Positions 21,601 to 33,226 of a stretch of 64,000 bases of DNA are shown one piece after another. Source of the stretch: Paratinospora sagittata (lineage: Eukaryota > Streptophyta > Magnoliopsida > Ranunculales > Menispermaceae). A program made the translations under genes and the position numbers. The notes under the pieces were generated by a model. That model ran no database searches, was not told the origin of the DNA, and was given only the letters and a program-made list of their open reading frames with translations. How positions within the stretch are numbered: the first letter of the stretch is position 1; the number at the start of each line of letters is the position of its first letter. The stretch covers positions 862,461 to 926,460 of the forward strand of contig CM069593.1 of the NCBI GenBank assembly GCA_035771175.1. The letters run 5' to 3'.

Positions 21601-24600
21601 TTTTATTATACATTAGTAATTTAGTACAATTTGCGATTAATGCTCCAAATGAGAGCAATGGCATGTAGCGCCCTCTTTTTGGTAATGATTTAGGGCCAAA
21701 GATGTTATCATAGACACAGAAGCATCTAAGGATGCTCTAATGGCTCTACCTCCTATGGAAAAGTATAAACTGGTGGTGCTAGAGAAATAGAGAAATTCTT
21801 AAAAAAAAATAAAAATAAAAGCTTTGTATTGCACAACGTGAAATTCATCAAAGGGAAAGACAAAGTCATAGTGAAACATCCGTCTGAATGCTCATTCAAC
21901 TAAACCTTGTTGTCGTGTTTGTATTGAAAGCATTCAATTTATTTATTTAAGGATACTTCATTGAAAAGCAAGTTTATGATTCCTTATACGAATATTAACC
22001 TATCAAGTTAAAAAAAAATATATGAAAAATTCTAATTATTACATTCTATTTTTTATAAGAAACGGAAATACAAAGTATTCACTATGACAGAGGGCTATGA
22101 ATGACAAGTAGTTCTGCAAACTTTTGACGAATTAAACCTTAACAATGGGAAAAGTTGCATTAGATTGACCAAACCCGTAACCATTTAGACAGACTATAAC
22201 CATTAGCCTATTACTTGACACTATAAAATTTGACACCTTATGCTTAGATGATTTTCAAACCATTATGTGATTATATTTCTCATACTTTAGAATTCTAAGA
22301 TTCATTTTCAGCCATATAGACTAGACTATGGTTGCAAAGATTGCCACCCTCCTGATATCCCTAGATCTTCTCATAGTGCCTCTGACGAAGGTTGTGAGAA
22401 GATCCTCATAATATTTGGTTTCCCAAACTTTTTTATTAGAAAAAGCTTCCCATTGATTCCATATTCTATCTATAAAGGAACTATGGAAGACAGAGAATGT
22501 AACAATGTGGAAATATTGAAAACTTTTGGAATCTTTATTTCTTTCTTTTATATTATTTTTTTGGATAACATCTAAGGTATTAATCCTTTTGTGAGCCATT
22601 AGCCATCCAGAAATCATAACTGTGCATTGAATTAGAGCTGAAGGAAAGAGTGGATTGCTAGGGCTGTTTTTGAGGAAGTGGAATAGGGATTTGCACGAAA
22701 CATTCCTGACGTGTCATGTTTTTATACGCTGAAATTCTCAAGTTTTCTATTTTTGAGAGCAAGGGCTTTGTTCTCTCTTTTCCCCTAATTGTAAGGTTTC
22801 AAGGAAAATGGAAGTGTGGTGAGGTTGGAGGTTCATTTAACATGCCGCTGGGCTGCTGGCCATGGGAAAGGCAATGGGATAGTTAGGTTGGGATGAGAAT
22901 TTAAGTACAACTTGCATTAACTTCTGGTTTAATTTGCTAAATGAGAGGTGAATGTTAAAGACCTTATATTTTCAAATATTTGTTGACTTTATGGTTTTTT
23001 TATTGCTAAATAGTTAAAAACTTGAAATTCAAAAAGCTTAAGATATAATACTTTTTAAGCTTTTAGTAATGTCCATGACAATTAGGACAATGATTTATTA
23101 AGAAAAAATCATTAAAGTTCTCAACACATCTATAGAAATAGTTCATTTTGCTTATTTTATATGTTTCTTCATGTATTATTGATATTTTTTTTATTTTTAG
23201 GATTTTATGAATATTTCTTAATGTTGTATATGTATATATTATATTTTAAAAAATATTTGAGGTGTACTCCTCATATCACTCTGAGCCTGTGGCTTCTGCC
23301 TCACCTTAAATGGGGAAATTGCCTCAATAATGCAGCATGCCCCACGAGTTTTAGAACCTTGGCAATACAATTTCTGTGGATCAGTCCCAAAGGGTCCTAT
23401 AATTTGAAGCTCATCAATGGACTGTAATCAACCAATGTTGTCAAGGCCACACCTTTGCTACAACTAGGCCATTTGCAACTAAATCGCATACACCATAGTA
23501 CTTAAGGTGTGTAGTGGGGCTCTTTGAAGTTTTTTATAAGTTTAAGGGAGTCAATATAAGTATATAAAGTGTGAGGTTTTTTTTTCTTCGTGTTATTAGT
23601 TATATGATTGTATAGCTTCAGCATTGACATAACTTTCAAATCGAGTGTTATACTTATGTTTCCATTAAAGTTATATCTTTTTCTCTTTTCCTAGTTTCTA
23701 ATTTTGATTTTTGATTTTGTTATTGTTATATTGCAGCAAATATTTTTATTTTTGTCATCAACTACAACTCTTTAAATTGTTATACTATTATTATATGCTA
23801 ACTTATCTTATTTTAATTTGTGAACACAAGATCAAAGGGTGTAAATTTATTTATTTATTTATTTTTTTACACAAGATACTTGTATATTATGGAGTATGTA
23901 TGTAATGATATATATAAGGTTTGTATGTAATAAACTTGTACTCCTTATGGGAATGAGGAAGAAAAAACTCTATCTGAACTTCATAATGGAGTAAAGCAAA
24001 GGAAAATTTTGTTTCATGGTTTACATGAATGAAATCATCTGTTTTTCAGGTTGATGCAGCAGTTCTCCAATATCAGAATCAAAAGCTTGTCCAGCAGTTA
24101 GATGCGCAAAAGCATGAATTGCATGTTTTGGAAGAAAAATTCAAGGAATTAAAAGATAAACAGAATTCCTATGATGACACATTGATCACAGTAAACAGAC
24201 TCTGGAATCAGGTTAATCAAGTTTAATTGCACATGCTTTCTTTTTTTTTATTTTTTTTCCTGCATTATGTTTGTGATATTCTTTTTTGATTGGTGTTTTA
24301 TTCCTATTTTTTCGTTTGCAGTTGGTTGATGATTTAATCCTGTTTGGGGTACAAGCTGGTGGTGGTGAAAGTAGTTTACAGGCCTTGGATCAAGCAGATT
24401 GCTCTAGAGGTTCTTTTATCGCTTTCTTATGCTACATTTCTATTTTTTGGCTCCATCTGGACCATTATTAGACTTGAGCCTCCAATTTATTTCTTGTATA
24501 TAACTGATTGATGGTATTGATTCGCATTCTAGGTTCAATTGCATCATGCCCATCAGAGAAGATACTTCTTTATAGACTTCTGGAATCAGGTTCTATGGAA

Positions 24601-27600
24601 AGCAATGGAGGTATTGGAACCATAAAAAATGTTGAAGAAGCTCTTTCTGATCGTCATTCATCTACTTTGGAGTTGATGAAATCCTTACAGGATACGATTG
24701 ATGCTCGTAGAGCTAAAACCAAGAGCTCAGAAATGTTGCTTGGAAAATCATCTGGAGAAGGTCAGATAGATGCTTGGTGTATATGATGTTGATTTTAGTT
24801 TTGTCGTCCCTATTTAGTCAATTTGAACAGATATTTCTGACAGTTTCTTGCTACACTAATACTACTGAATGGAACATGTGGCAATAATTATTTGTCATTT
24901 TATTTTGGATCTCTCAGATGCCATTATCCAACTGCACAAGTTTGATGAACTAATGGAGAAAGAGGCTAGCAATCTGCGGAAGGTGATTGATGTTCTTCAA
25001 TTGAAGCATAAAAATTATGCAGATGAGATACAAGTTCTTATTAACAGTCATTCAACAGATCAATCTGCGATAAAACACATATCAGGTATTCAGAAACATT
25101 CTCTTTATATCATATTTCAATTCTGATGTTTGTTTTTAATGTTTGATCATCTCTGACATGAAGAATTCCTTTTCAATGAACTGACTTTTTGCCTTTCCCT
25201 ATGTTCTTGCCAGTATTATTTTTTTATTTTTTCAACCTTTCCTGATCAAGGAGCTGCATGTTTTGATCTAGTTTCTCATTTATATTCCTGTGTGCTTGCA
25301 AAAGGATGCTCATGGATCCGGTAGAATATGAATATGAGAGGGAAGTCCTCATACTTGCATGCATTTTGAATGGCATTCTTTTTTTTGAAGATTGAGATTG
25401 TTTTATTTATTTACTTATGGGCTATAGTAAATCTGGATCATTTGTCTATTTTATCTTGTGAATTTAGGTAGCATTGGTAACTCTTACTTCTCAACTCAAC
25501 TCAACTCAACTCAACTAAGCCTTTTCCCAACTACATGGCAATTGGTAACTCCAATTGTAATCTCTAATTTCTTTAACATCTAATTAAGATAGGGTTGTGA
25601 ACTATTTGATTATTTGATAATAACTTGATAATCTCTAAATAAAATAGAGATTGACAAATTGTAACTGCAACAATACTAAAAGAAAAAGTACAAAAAGTTT
25701 GCTTTTTCTTATAGAGGAACACCTTAACAACTAGTAGGGGATGAATCACCTATATTACGAATAATTTGTCTCTAGCCAATTTTCTAGTTATTGTTTGTAT
25801 AGAATGATATTTCATCATCTAAATATAGTAAGTGATAACTACTAAAGAATAATTTATTAACCATTAAATAATTTATAATTTTTTTTACTTATGGCAAATT
25901 TATTATGGTAATATTTAAAAATTTGATCATTCAAGATAGTTTATTATATCTGTAGTATTATAATGTCTATAGTTGGGAAATTGTGATCAATTTTCCGATT
26001 GTTCCAAAAATACCTTAAAACATTTTTTTTTAGATTTTAATTATAATTTTATGTATGTAATGCTTAATAAAGTAATTTAATAATTGGACTTTTTCCTACT
26101 GCTTTGGTAATCTCCTCAATTTTTTAGGCTCAAATGGTATTTTCAATTTTACCTCTATTTCTTTAAAATATATTATATAATTTTCAGCAAAATAGTAAGA
26201 GTACCAAAAACTTATAAAACTTAAAATTTTTTACATAAATTGTAGAAATCACGTGCAACGCAAGTTCATGAACACTAGTAATATATAATTAATTAATTAT
26301 ATTTTCTAGTTGAATTTAATTATTATTAATCCTATGTAGCTAAATATTATATAAACACATAAATACATTTCTATAAAAGAAATCAAATATGCTTATCAAG
26401 AAGTTGAGAATTTAGATACCAAATGCTTTACTTCTAAATAAATTTAAATACGAGGTTGGAGTGTTAATTACCGAACAAAATGTTTAAAAGAAGTTCTTTC
26501 AAAATAAACTCTTATTTAAGTAGATTTAATAAAATTTGTGCTAAAGTTTTTTAAATGTAGAGTTACCAAACGGTTCCTTTTGTGAATTCATTTATACTTG
26601 GGAACTAAAATAGAGAAGTTTTGTTTGTGAGGGTGAACATTTGCTGAAATTCATCAACTTATTTATGTCCAACAGTTTGATGATGATCTATCATGTCACA
26701 TGGAACCCATCCATATCAAGTTTAGAAAAGGTCTTTGTGAATTGTGATTAATAATTTAATATGTGAGATACCTGGATACTTATCTGATGTATTCATTTGA
26801 CATCAAGGGACCAATAATGGTAGTTGTTGGTGCAAGATTTGACCAACACCAGTAGACGATGAGGTGGAGGGAATAAGATGATCTGGAACTCGTCTGAGTG
26901 CTTTGAAGGTCGCCGGAGATTGATGACCTTAAAAAGGAAAACAAGAGAGAATAGGCTATTGTGAGGAACACCAGTGTGGTGTTGGCCAAAGACCCTCCGA
27001 TGCCTAAGTTAGTTCAGAGCTTCGTAGAGTCAATAGTAATAAACTGAGTCTAGAAGAGTTGCCTACCTCCCCCTTAGGGGTTATGATCTTTTGGCCTTGT
27101 AGTAGAGTTGTAGTAGGATTTAGATGCTCAGAGGCTTCCTAGTCGAGTTGGGGATCTCTAGAGGCTTCCCAATTCTGATCAACAGGCCTTTTTCCTATCC
27201 TGTTCGGATTAGGAGGGATTTAGTCCTCTCCTAGTCGAACTAGACGAGCTATAAAATCCGCGCAGCCCGTGCCTGACGCGAGGTGGATACTTCTTTCAGA
27301 TCAGTATGCCAAGAATATGGCACAACAGTAGTAATGAGTAAGTACACCATTAATACAATGAAAATCATTCTTTGTTGTCCTTGTTGTATTATTGGTTATT
27401 ACTTATTTCTGAATACCCAAGTATCCATAGTTGTGTAACATATCACATTTATTGTCATATCTCAAGTTGCAACTCATGATGTATCATTGTTCTAGTATGA
27501 GCAGACAATCTGATTCGAGGTTAAGATTCTATTTTATTGTACGGCTTTATAGAGTTGGGAAAATATTTTGTTGAGTTTACTATTTTATTGTATTTGGAAC

Positions 27601-30600
27601 TTGATTTATATTTCTTCTGCTGAAGGTAAGCTTGAGGAAAGCATGGCAGAACTTGAGGATAGCAGAAGAAAGCTAGTGAATCTGAATATGCAAATAAATG
27701 GAGCATCTGGAGTTCATATTCCAGTTCTCAATGCAGTAAATGGTAGCATTTCACCTGAAAAACCTGCAGATAGGACCATGGGCCTCAAAGAGTTGAAGAC
27801 TTCCATTGAGGAAGCCAAGGTATTTTCTTTCTGTTATGTGGGTGACTGGCATAAACAGTTTTCCTTGCCTTTGTACACTTCTTGATTTACAGTTTATCTT
27901 GTTTGTTAGGAATTTGTTTATGAGTTCAATTCTTTTGATTATTTTATTTTTATGGACATGCAGACACTTGCAGATTCCCGTCTTTCTGAGCTTCAGGAGG
28001 CACGGGAAGATAATGTGCTACTTTCAAAACAATTGCAAGATCTTGAGGTTTGTTTCTTAAATATGCGAATTTGTTTTTTCTTGCAAGAGCTATGTGGCAT
28101 TTGTCCATTTAGTTGGCGTTCTAAAGTTTTCCTTCAATTACTTCTGTTCTCACAGAATGAACTGAAGGATGACAAGTTTGTAGTTGCATCTAGGCCTTAC
28201 ACTTTGTTAAGTGATCAGCTCCAGCAATGGAATTCTGAAGTGGAGCGATACAAAGGTTTAATGGATTCCATGGAGGTAGTTTTGGTTTTTAGTCATTTGC
28301 CCTTGGTTTTCTCACTGCTTCTGTATGTGAAACTCTCTTGAAAAACTTATAACTTCAGGCTGACAGGACCTATGTCCTGCTAAGGGAGAAGGAGCTGAAC
28401 ATAAAGGCAGAGACAGCAGATACTGCAAGAACTGCTTACAGGGATTCTGAAGCCCGGATAGGAGAGCTAGAGCTTCATCTAGAGAAGTGTATTATTGAAA
28501 AAAATGATCTTGAAGCTAAAGTGGAAGAAGCTGAGCAGGATTCTGGTGAAAGCAGTACTTGTCTTTTAGTCAATACATAATTAAGTGTGATTCTGGCATC
28601 TGAAGTTGCTTCTTGCCTCAGGTAGAAAAGACATCAAAACAGAGTTCCAAGTAATGGCTTCGGCTTTGTCTAAAGAAATGGGTATGATGGAAGCTCAGTT
28701 GACGCGGTACAAGGAGGCAGCTTGTGAATCTCTCTCATTACGGGAGGAAATCCACTCTTTGAAGAATCAACTAAGTAGAAAGGTTCATGCTGAACCCTTC
28801 AATATTGTTTTTTTCTTTAAAAAAAAAAAACTTCAATATTGTTTCCTGATTTATTTTGGTGCAGGACTACAATTCATGCAATATGCATATGTGTTTCCCT
28901 GAGATTATGCAGTTATACTTTCCTTCCTTTTCTTTTAACCCTGATTTTTTTTATGGTATAAGAGTTAAACAAATCAATCCCTTATATGTCATTCAATCAT
29001 TAAGTATTCATTGACATATTCTCAGGGGAGCACTTTGTAAGTGGCTGGCAACTCGTTTATCTCATCAATCTCCTTTATCAATGATTCTTTCCTTCAAAAG
29101 GAACCTCTTTATACCAAGTTTAATTTCCTCTGCCAAAGAATAAAGGATCTGAAACACATGACCTTTTCTTGAAAAAAGTTTGTCAGTTCTTTCAGACTCC
29201 TGGGTTGACTTGTCATCTATCAGGTCTCACCATGCCAATAGCAGAACTCGGGGTACTCCCTCTTATTCCTTTTCCTATTATCTGAAAATTGTCTAGATTG
29301 TAAAAATTAGGGCTTTCATTAGCATCAAGCAATTTCTCATTTTTTCCATAGTTTGAAATATGTATTTAAAAGGGAAACAATGATTTTAAAGATATGGAGA
29401 AGAGACACAGTGGTTCATTTCTTTCTTCAGAACCTTGGTCTGTTAATGAAGATCAATTTTATAAAAAGAGCCCTTTTTAATCCCTTCTTTTGCGTTCTAA
29501 ACTCTAAATACTTGATTTATATGTGCAAATTTATGTCTTCTATCATTTTGAGCTTTTTTCTTCTGATATCTTTCAAAAATTGCTTTTTCCCTTCTTCTTA
29601 ACATCTCCTATCCACATCCTCTCACAAACCACCCCCCTTCCCTATAGAAAAGATGAAAGGAAAAAGAGAATGAAAAATAAAATAAAAAAAAGCCCTTAAG
29701 GACATCAGTTTGTGTCAGGCCTTCGTTGAGGATATTTCAGGGACATGGGTTGAACAGATTCTGAATGAAAATTAATAGGATGATGAAGGATGAAGCGGCT
29801 TTGTGGAAAGGTGTTGTAACAATCAGCTTTTTCCTGGGGAGGAATATGAGGATGTGGGTTTGTAAAAATCCAATAATTTTATTTTAAAAACTTTTGATTT
29901 ATTCCATCTATCTGTTGGCTAAAATCAAAATATCACCACCTTAATGTTGATGAGAAAAGTTAGAAGGGTCTGACTAGACTTAAAGATTGAAAGATTGCAA
30001 TTCAACACCTCTTCTCAATCATGTACATTGCTCCATAATTCTTTTTCTATGTTTAAAAATGTATTTGTGACCTCTAAAATACACTTTTCATGTTCTTGGT
30101 CAGTTCAGTTGCATTTTGTTTATTTTCATCTGATCTACATGTTTTCTACTGCTTGTAGATGGATGAGCAGAAGGATCTGGCAGATAAATGTTCTGAACAG
30201 ATGGCAGATATCAAGTCTCTCAAAGCAATGGTATGTATTTCATCAATGTTATCTTCTGTGCATGTTTATCTTGCACAGTTCTTTCTGTGATTTTGTTTTC
30301 CTTGGAAGGAGAAAAATTTATGTTTTTAACTTTGTTTTTAGGGAGTGTATCTTTAATCATGATAATTTTACTAAATGAGGGGGGTTATATCGCAGATTGA
30401 GAAATTGCAGAAGGAAACACAAGAACTGCAGATCTTCTTGGAAATGCACGGTCAAGGGTGTTTTGATAACAGGTACATTCTCAAGACAGTACTCATTGTT
30501 ATACCTTCTGCAAATAGATATTGGTGTGACTCATTTGTGGTCCACTAGAAAGTCATAATTTTGTTGTGAGCAGTTTCCCTTTGATCTAAAGAGTTCTCAA

Positions 30601-33157
30601 TAAGTCAATATGATGATCATCAGTTCTAATGAAGTTTGATTAGATCATCAGTTCTAATGAAGTTTGATTAGGTAAAAGGGCCATATTGAAACTTTGTAAT
30701 GGACTTGCCTCTAATTAATTTCTGCAAAGCACACCAAAATACCTAATTCCGAAAATAGAAATAAAACTTTGTTGATGAGTTCCAATAATTAGGGGGTTTG
30801 TATGTAGTGGATATACTTATGTTTTTTCATACTGATGGGTGGAATTTAAGTTTTTGGTCTGGCCTCATTTTGTCGGGTAGATGTTTTTTGCTGTTATTCA
30901 ATATCCCATGATTGTTAGTATGCAATACTAATACTTGAGGCATGTATCCCAAGTATTCAAGTTAAATGCATTTATGTTTGATTGCCTTACCCAAAGTGGC
31001 ATGCCTTAACAGCTTAACATAGGGAATTAATATTGAGCAGTCCAATTTTGCAATGTTCCATCCCTCTTGATTGATCCATAAAGGCTTATATTGTAAATAT
31101 TCATTCCAGAGACATTACAGAAATCAAGGAATCAGAATGTAGAGCTCGTGTGCAGGCTGAAATCTTAAGAAATGCTCTAGACGAGCATAGTTTGGAATTA
31201 CGAGTAAAGGCTGCCAATGAAGCTGAAACTGCTTGCCAGCAAAGACTTTTTGCTGCTGAATCTGAAATAGCCGATTTAAGAGCCAAATTAGATGCGTCTG
31301 AGAGGTAATGTATCTATCTGTTATTATATGGGAAATTCTGTGAATTTTAGATTTTCCTATTGATAAATCAGTTTTTTGCTTTTGTCGAACGTATGCCGGA
31401 TACTTTTGTTAGCAACATGGCTTACTCATCCCCTTAGTCCCTTGTTAATCTCACTTGAACCCTGTTTTTTGGCATTAGGAGCCACTATATAGTTGAAGAT
31501 CCATCTACACATTGATCTATTTTTTAATGGTTGCTTGATGGATATTTAAGGCTTTGAAGTTTTTATACTGTTTTTACTGTTGTTCCTTTCAGGGATGTTT
31601 TTGAGCTTACAGAAGCCATAAAGATCAAAGACATGGAAGCAGATGCTTATATTTCTGAAATTGAGGTGGGCAAATGTTTCTTAAAGTTACAAATATTTCT
31701 TTCTACAGCTATCAATTTTGACTGAACGTTTCAATTTTGTTTTTGTTAATTTTGAATATTTAGACCATAGGTCAAGCATATGAAGATATGCAGACGCAAA
31801 ACCAGCATTTGCTGCAGCAGGTTGCTGACAGAGATGATTACAATATCAAGGTCTGTCTAATTCCAAGCATTTGTTAATCTATAGGCAACTGACACACTTT
31901 TGGATGGTTAGCCTGATTTTTCTAAGTGTTTGCTGCTGCAGCTTGTTTCTGAAAGTGTGAGAACAAAGCAGGTTCAAAATGTTCTCATATATGAGAAGCA
32001 GGCAATAGCAAAGCAACTCCAGCAAGTTAAAGAATCACAAGAATCCTTAAGGCTTAAGATTGCCCGCAGTGAAGATCAGGTGTGCTTTCTTGGTTTATGA
32101 GAAACTGGCTCTCTCTTTCTTCTCTCCTTTTCTTCCTCTTCTTCCTGGCCCACCTTTCAATCTTTTTAATATTTATTTGTAATTACAGATGAAGGGCTAT
32201 TTGACTGAAGCAGGGAAAGCTTCTCAAGAGAGTAGGCACCTTGCCCTCAACTTAGATACTGCAAAATGGGACTTGGCTGACGCAGAGAAAGAGTTGAAGT
32301 GGTTGAGAGTTGCTATTGCTTCCTCTGGGAAGGAATTGGAGCAAAACCAGCGGAAAATGGTTGGGCTCCAAAAGGATACGGAAACTGAAAGGTGTGTCGT
32401 CTGTTTTAATTTAATTTAGGTTCAATAGTTTGAGTTTTATCTTCATCTTTTCTTGCATCCTATAAGAGCAAACGTCCATTATTCAAGTCTAAGAATATGA
32501 AATAGCCATGGTAGGCACGTGTCGTGAAACATGGAACAGGGGGTTGGCAGTGAGAAGGTGCTGGTTATATGCGTGATTAGTTCATGTTGGTTGTGAACAA
32601 ACTGTCAGTTTTGTGCATTCAACTTGTATTATCTTGTTTGTTTTGGCTGTAATCTAAAATAAATGAAGTTATTTGAATCAGAACCGAGAAAGCCAGGCTT
32701 GAGGAAGAGCTCGACGAACTGAATATCACTATTGCTGATCTAAGTTTAGAAACTGGGGAGGCTGCAATTCAGAGACTCCAAGATGAGATCAAGGATTGCA
32801 AAGCTATACTCAAATGCGGTGTATGTTTTGACCGACCAAAGGAGGTATATCTATTTTTTTCTCTCTACTGTGATCAAGATTAAAAAAAAAAACACGGATA
32901 AATCATTTGATCTGTCCATCAGTTTAGTGTTCTTTTAGGGTAATGCAGCTCAAAAACTATTTCTTTTTCTCTGCTCCGAATGTTTTCTGATGAAATTGGG
33001 GGATTTTTTCCCTTATTGTTGTCAGGTGGTTATTACTAAATGCTTCCATCTTTTCTGCAATCCCTGCATTCAGAGGAACCTAGAAATCCGACATCGAAAG
33101 TGCCCTGGATGTGGAACTGCTTTTGGGCATCATGATGTCCGCTTTGTAAATATCTGA
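18607..33157 (+). CDS. HUB2: HUB2-like E3 ubiquitin ligase for histone H2B (BRE1 family)
   Basis: With UBC1/2-type E2s, HUB1/HUB2 monoubiquitinate histone H2B in the nucleus, which affects flowering, seed dormancy and defence genes. I assembled 19 coding exons: 18607-18711, 24050-24211, 24322-24409, 24533-24760, 24918-25085, 27626-27819, 27964-28047, 28156-28275, 28359-28545, 28622-28782, 30159-30230, 30396-30472, 31110-31304, 31593-31665, 31764-31850, 31942-32079, 32189-32391, 32682-32844, 33026-33157. All junctions are GT-AG and in phase, giving 878 aa, in the usual HUB range. Most of the protein is coiled coil. A C-terminal C3HC4 RING has C826, C829, C841, H843, C846, C849, C861 and C864. 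The second exon opening VDAAVLQYQNQKL and the RING text point to HUB2, not HUB1. Introns 1 (5.3 kb) and 5 (2.5 kb) are swollen by transposons. Confidence 0.95.
20205..21323. mobile_element. Foldback element in HUB2 intron 1, LTR-like arms
   Basis: The first ~310 bp (20205-20515) match the reverse complement of the last ~340 bp (to 21323) at about 80% or better by eye. The ends are TGATGxAxGAxAAGAAAG. The arms contain TATTTATAAATA and GGGCATGTAAT followed by a CAATTCATTCAATCATG-like run, features of LTR promoter/R regions, and their inner borders read TGTGGCA. So this may be two LTRs in inverted orientation. The ~460-bp centre is non-coding for any domain I know and includes a GA-rich tract (20796-20960). 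I found no clear TSD. It lies wholly inside intron 1. Confidence 0.75.
22321..22617 (-). pseudogene. Possible LINE zf-RVT fragment in HUB2 intron 1
   Basis: The minus-strand frame starts GWLMAHKRINTLDVIQK, resembling the region before the zf-RVT finger of plant LINEs (G-W-L-x-x-x-x-x-x-T-x-D-x-x-Q-x-x). The cysteines of the finger are not recognisable and no neighbouring LINE modules are seen. Weak call. Confidence 0.25.
25473..25551. mobile_element. Tiny 5'-truncated LINE tail with TSD, HUB2 intron 5
   Basis: A run of CAACT units followed by AAGCCTTTTCCCAACTACAT is the reverse complement of an RTE-type LINE 3' end (..GTTGGGAAAAGGCTTAGTTG and (GAGTT)n). It is flanked by ATTGGTAACTC at 25473-25483 and 25541-25551, an 11-bp direct repeat that reads as the target-site duplication. 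Only the last ~57 bp of the element were inserted. Confidence 0.8.
26800..27420. repeat. LTR-like block in HUB2 intron 5
   Basis: It contains CTCCGATGCCTAAGTTAGTT, a phrase common in plant Ty3/gypsy LTRs and leaders, and a possible TATA motif near 27250 (GCTATAAAATCC). Its GC content is higher than the surrounding intron. I cannot place clean ends or a TSD, so it may be a solo LTR or a fragment. Confidence 0.45.
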
Positions 33158-33180
33158 CAAATCTGTTTTTTTTTTTTTCT

Positions 33181-33226
33181 GGGTAATCCAGGTGGTGTCC
33201 CCGGGCGGGCCAGCTTTCGCGCACCA
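33181..33226. repeat. SINE-like fragment just downstream of HUB2
   Basis: GTGTCCCCGGGCGGGCCAGC followed by TTTCGCGCACC is a strikingly GC-rich phrase in an AT-rich setting, starting 24 bp after the HUB2 stop and followed by a TA repeat. Similar GGCCAGC..GCGCACC phrases occur in some plant SINEs. It would lie in the HUB2 3' UTR. Family assignment is from memory and tentative. Confidence 0.35.
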
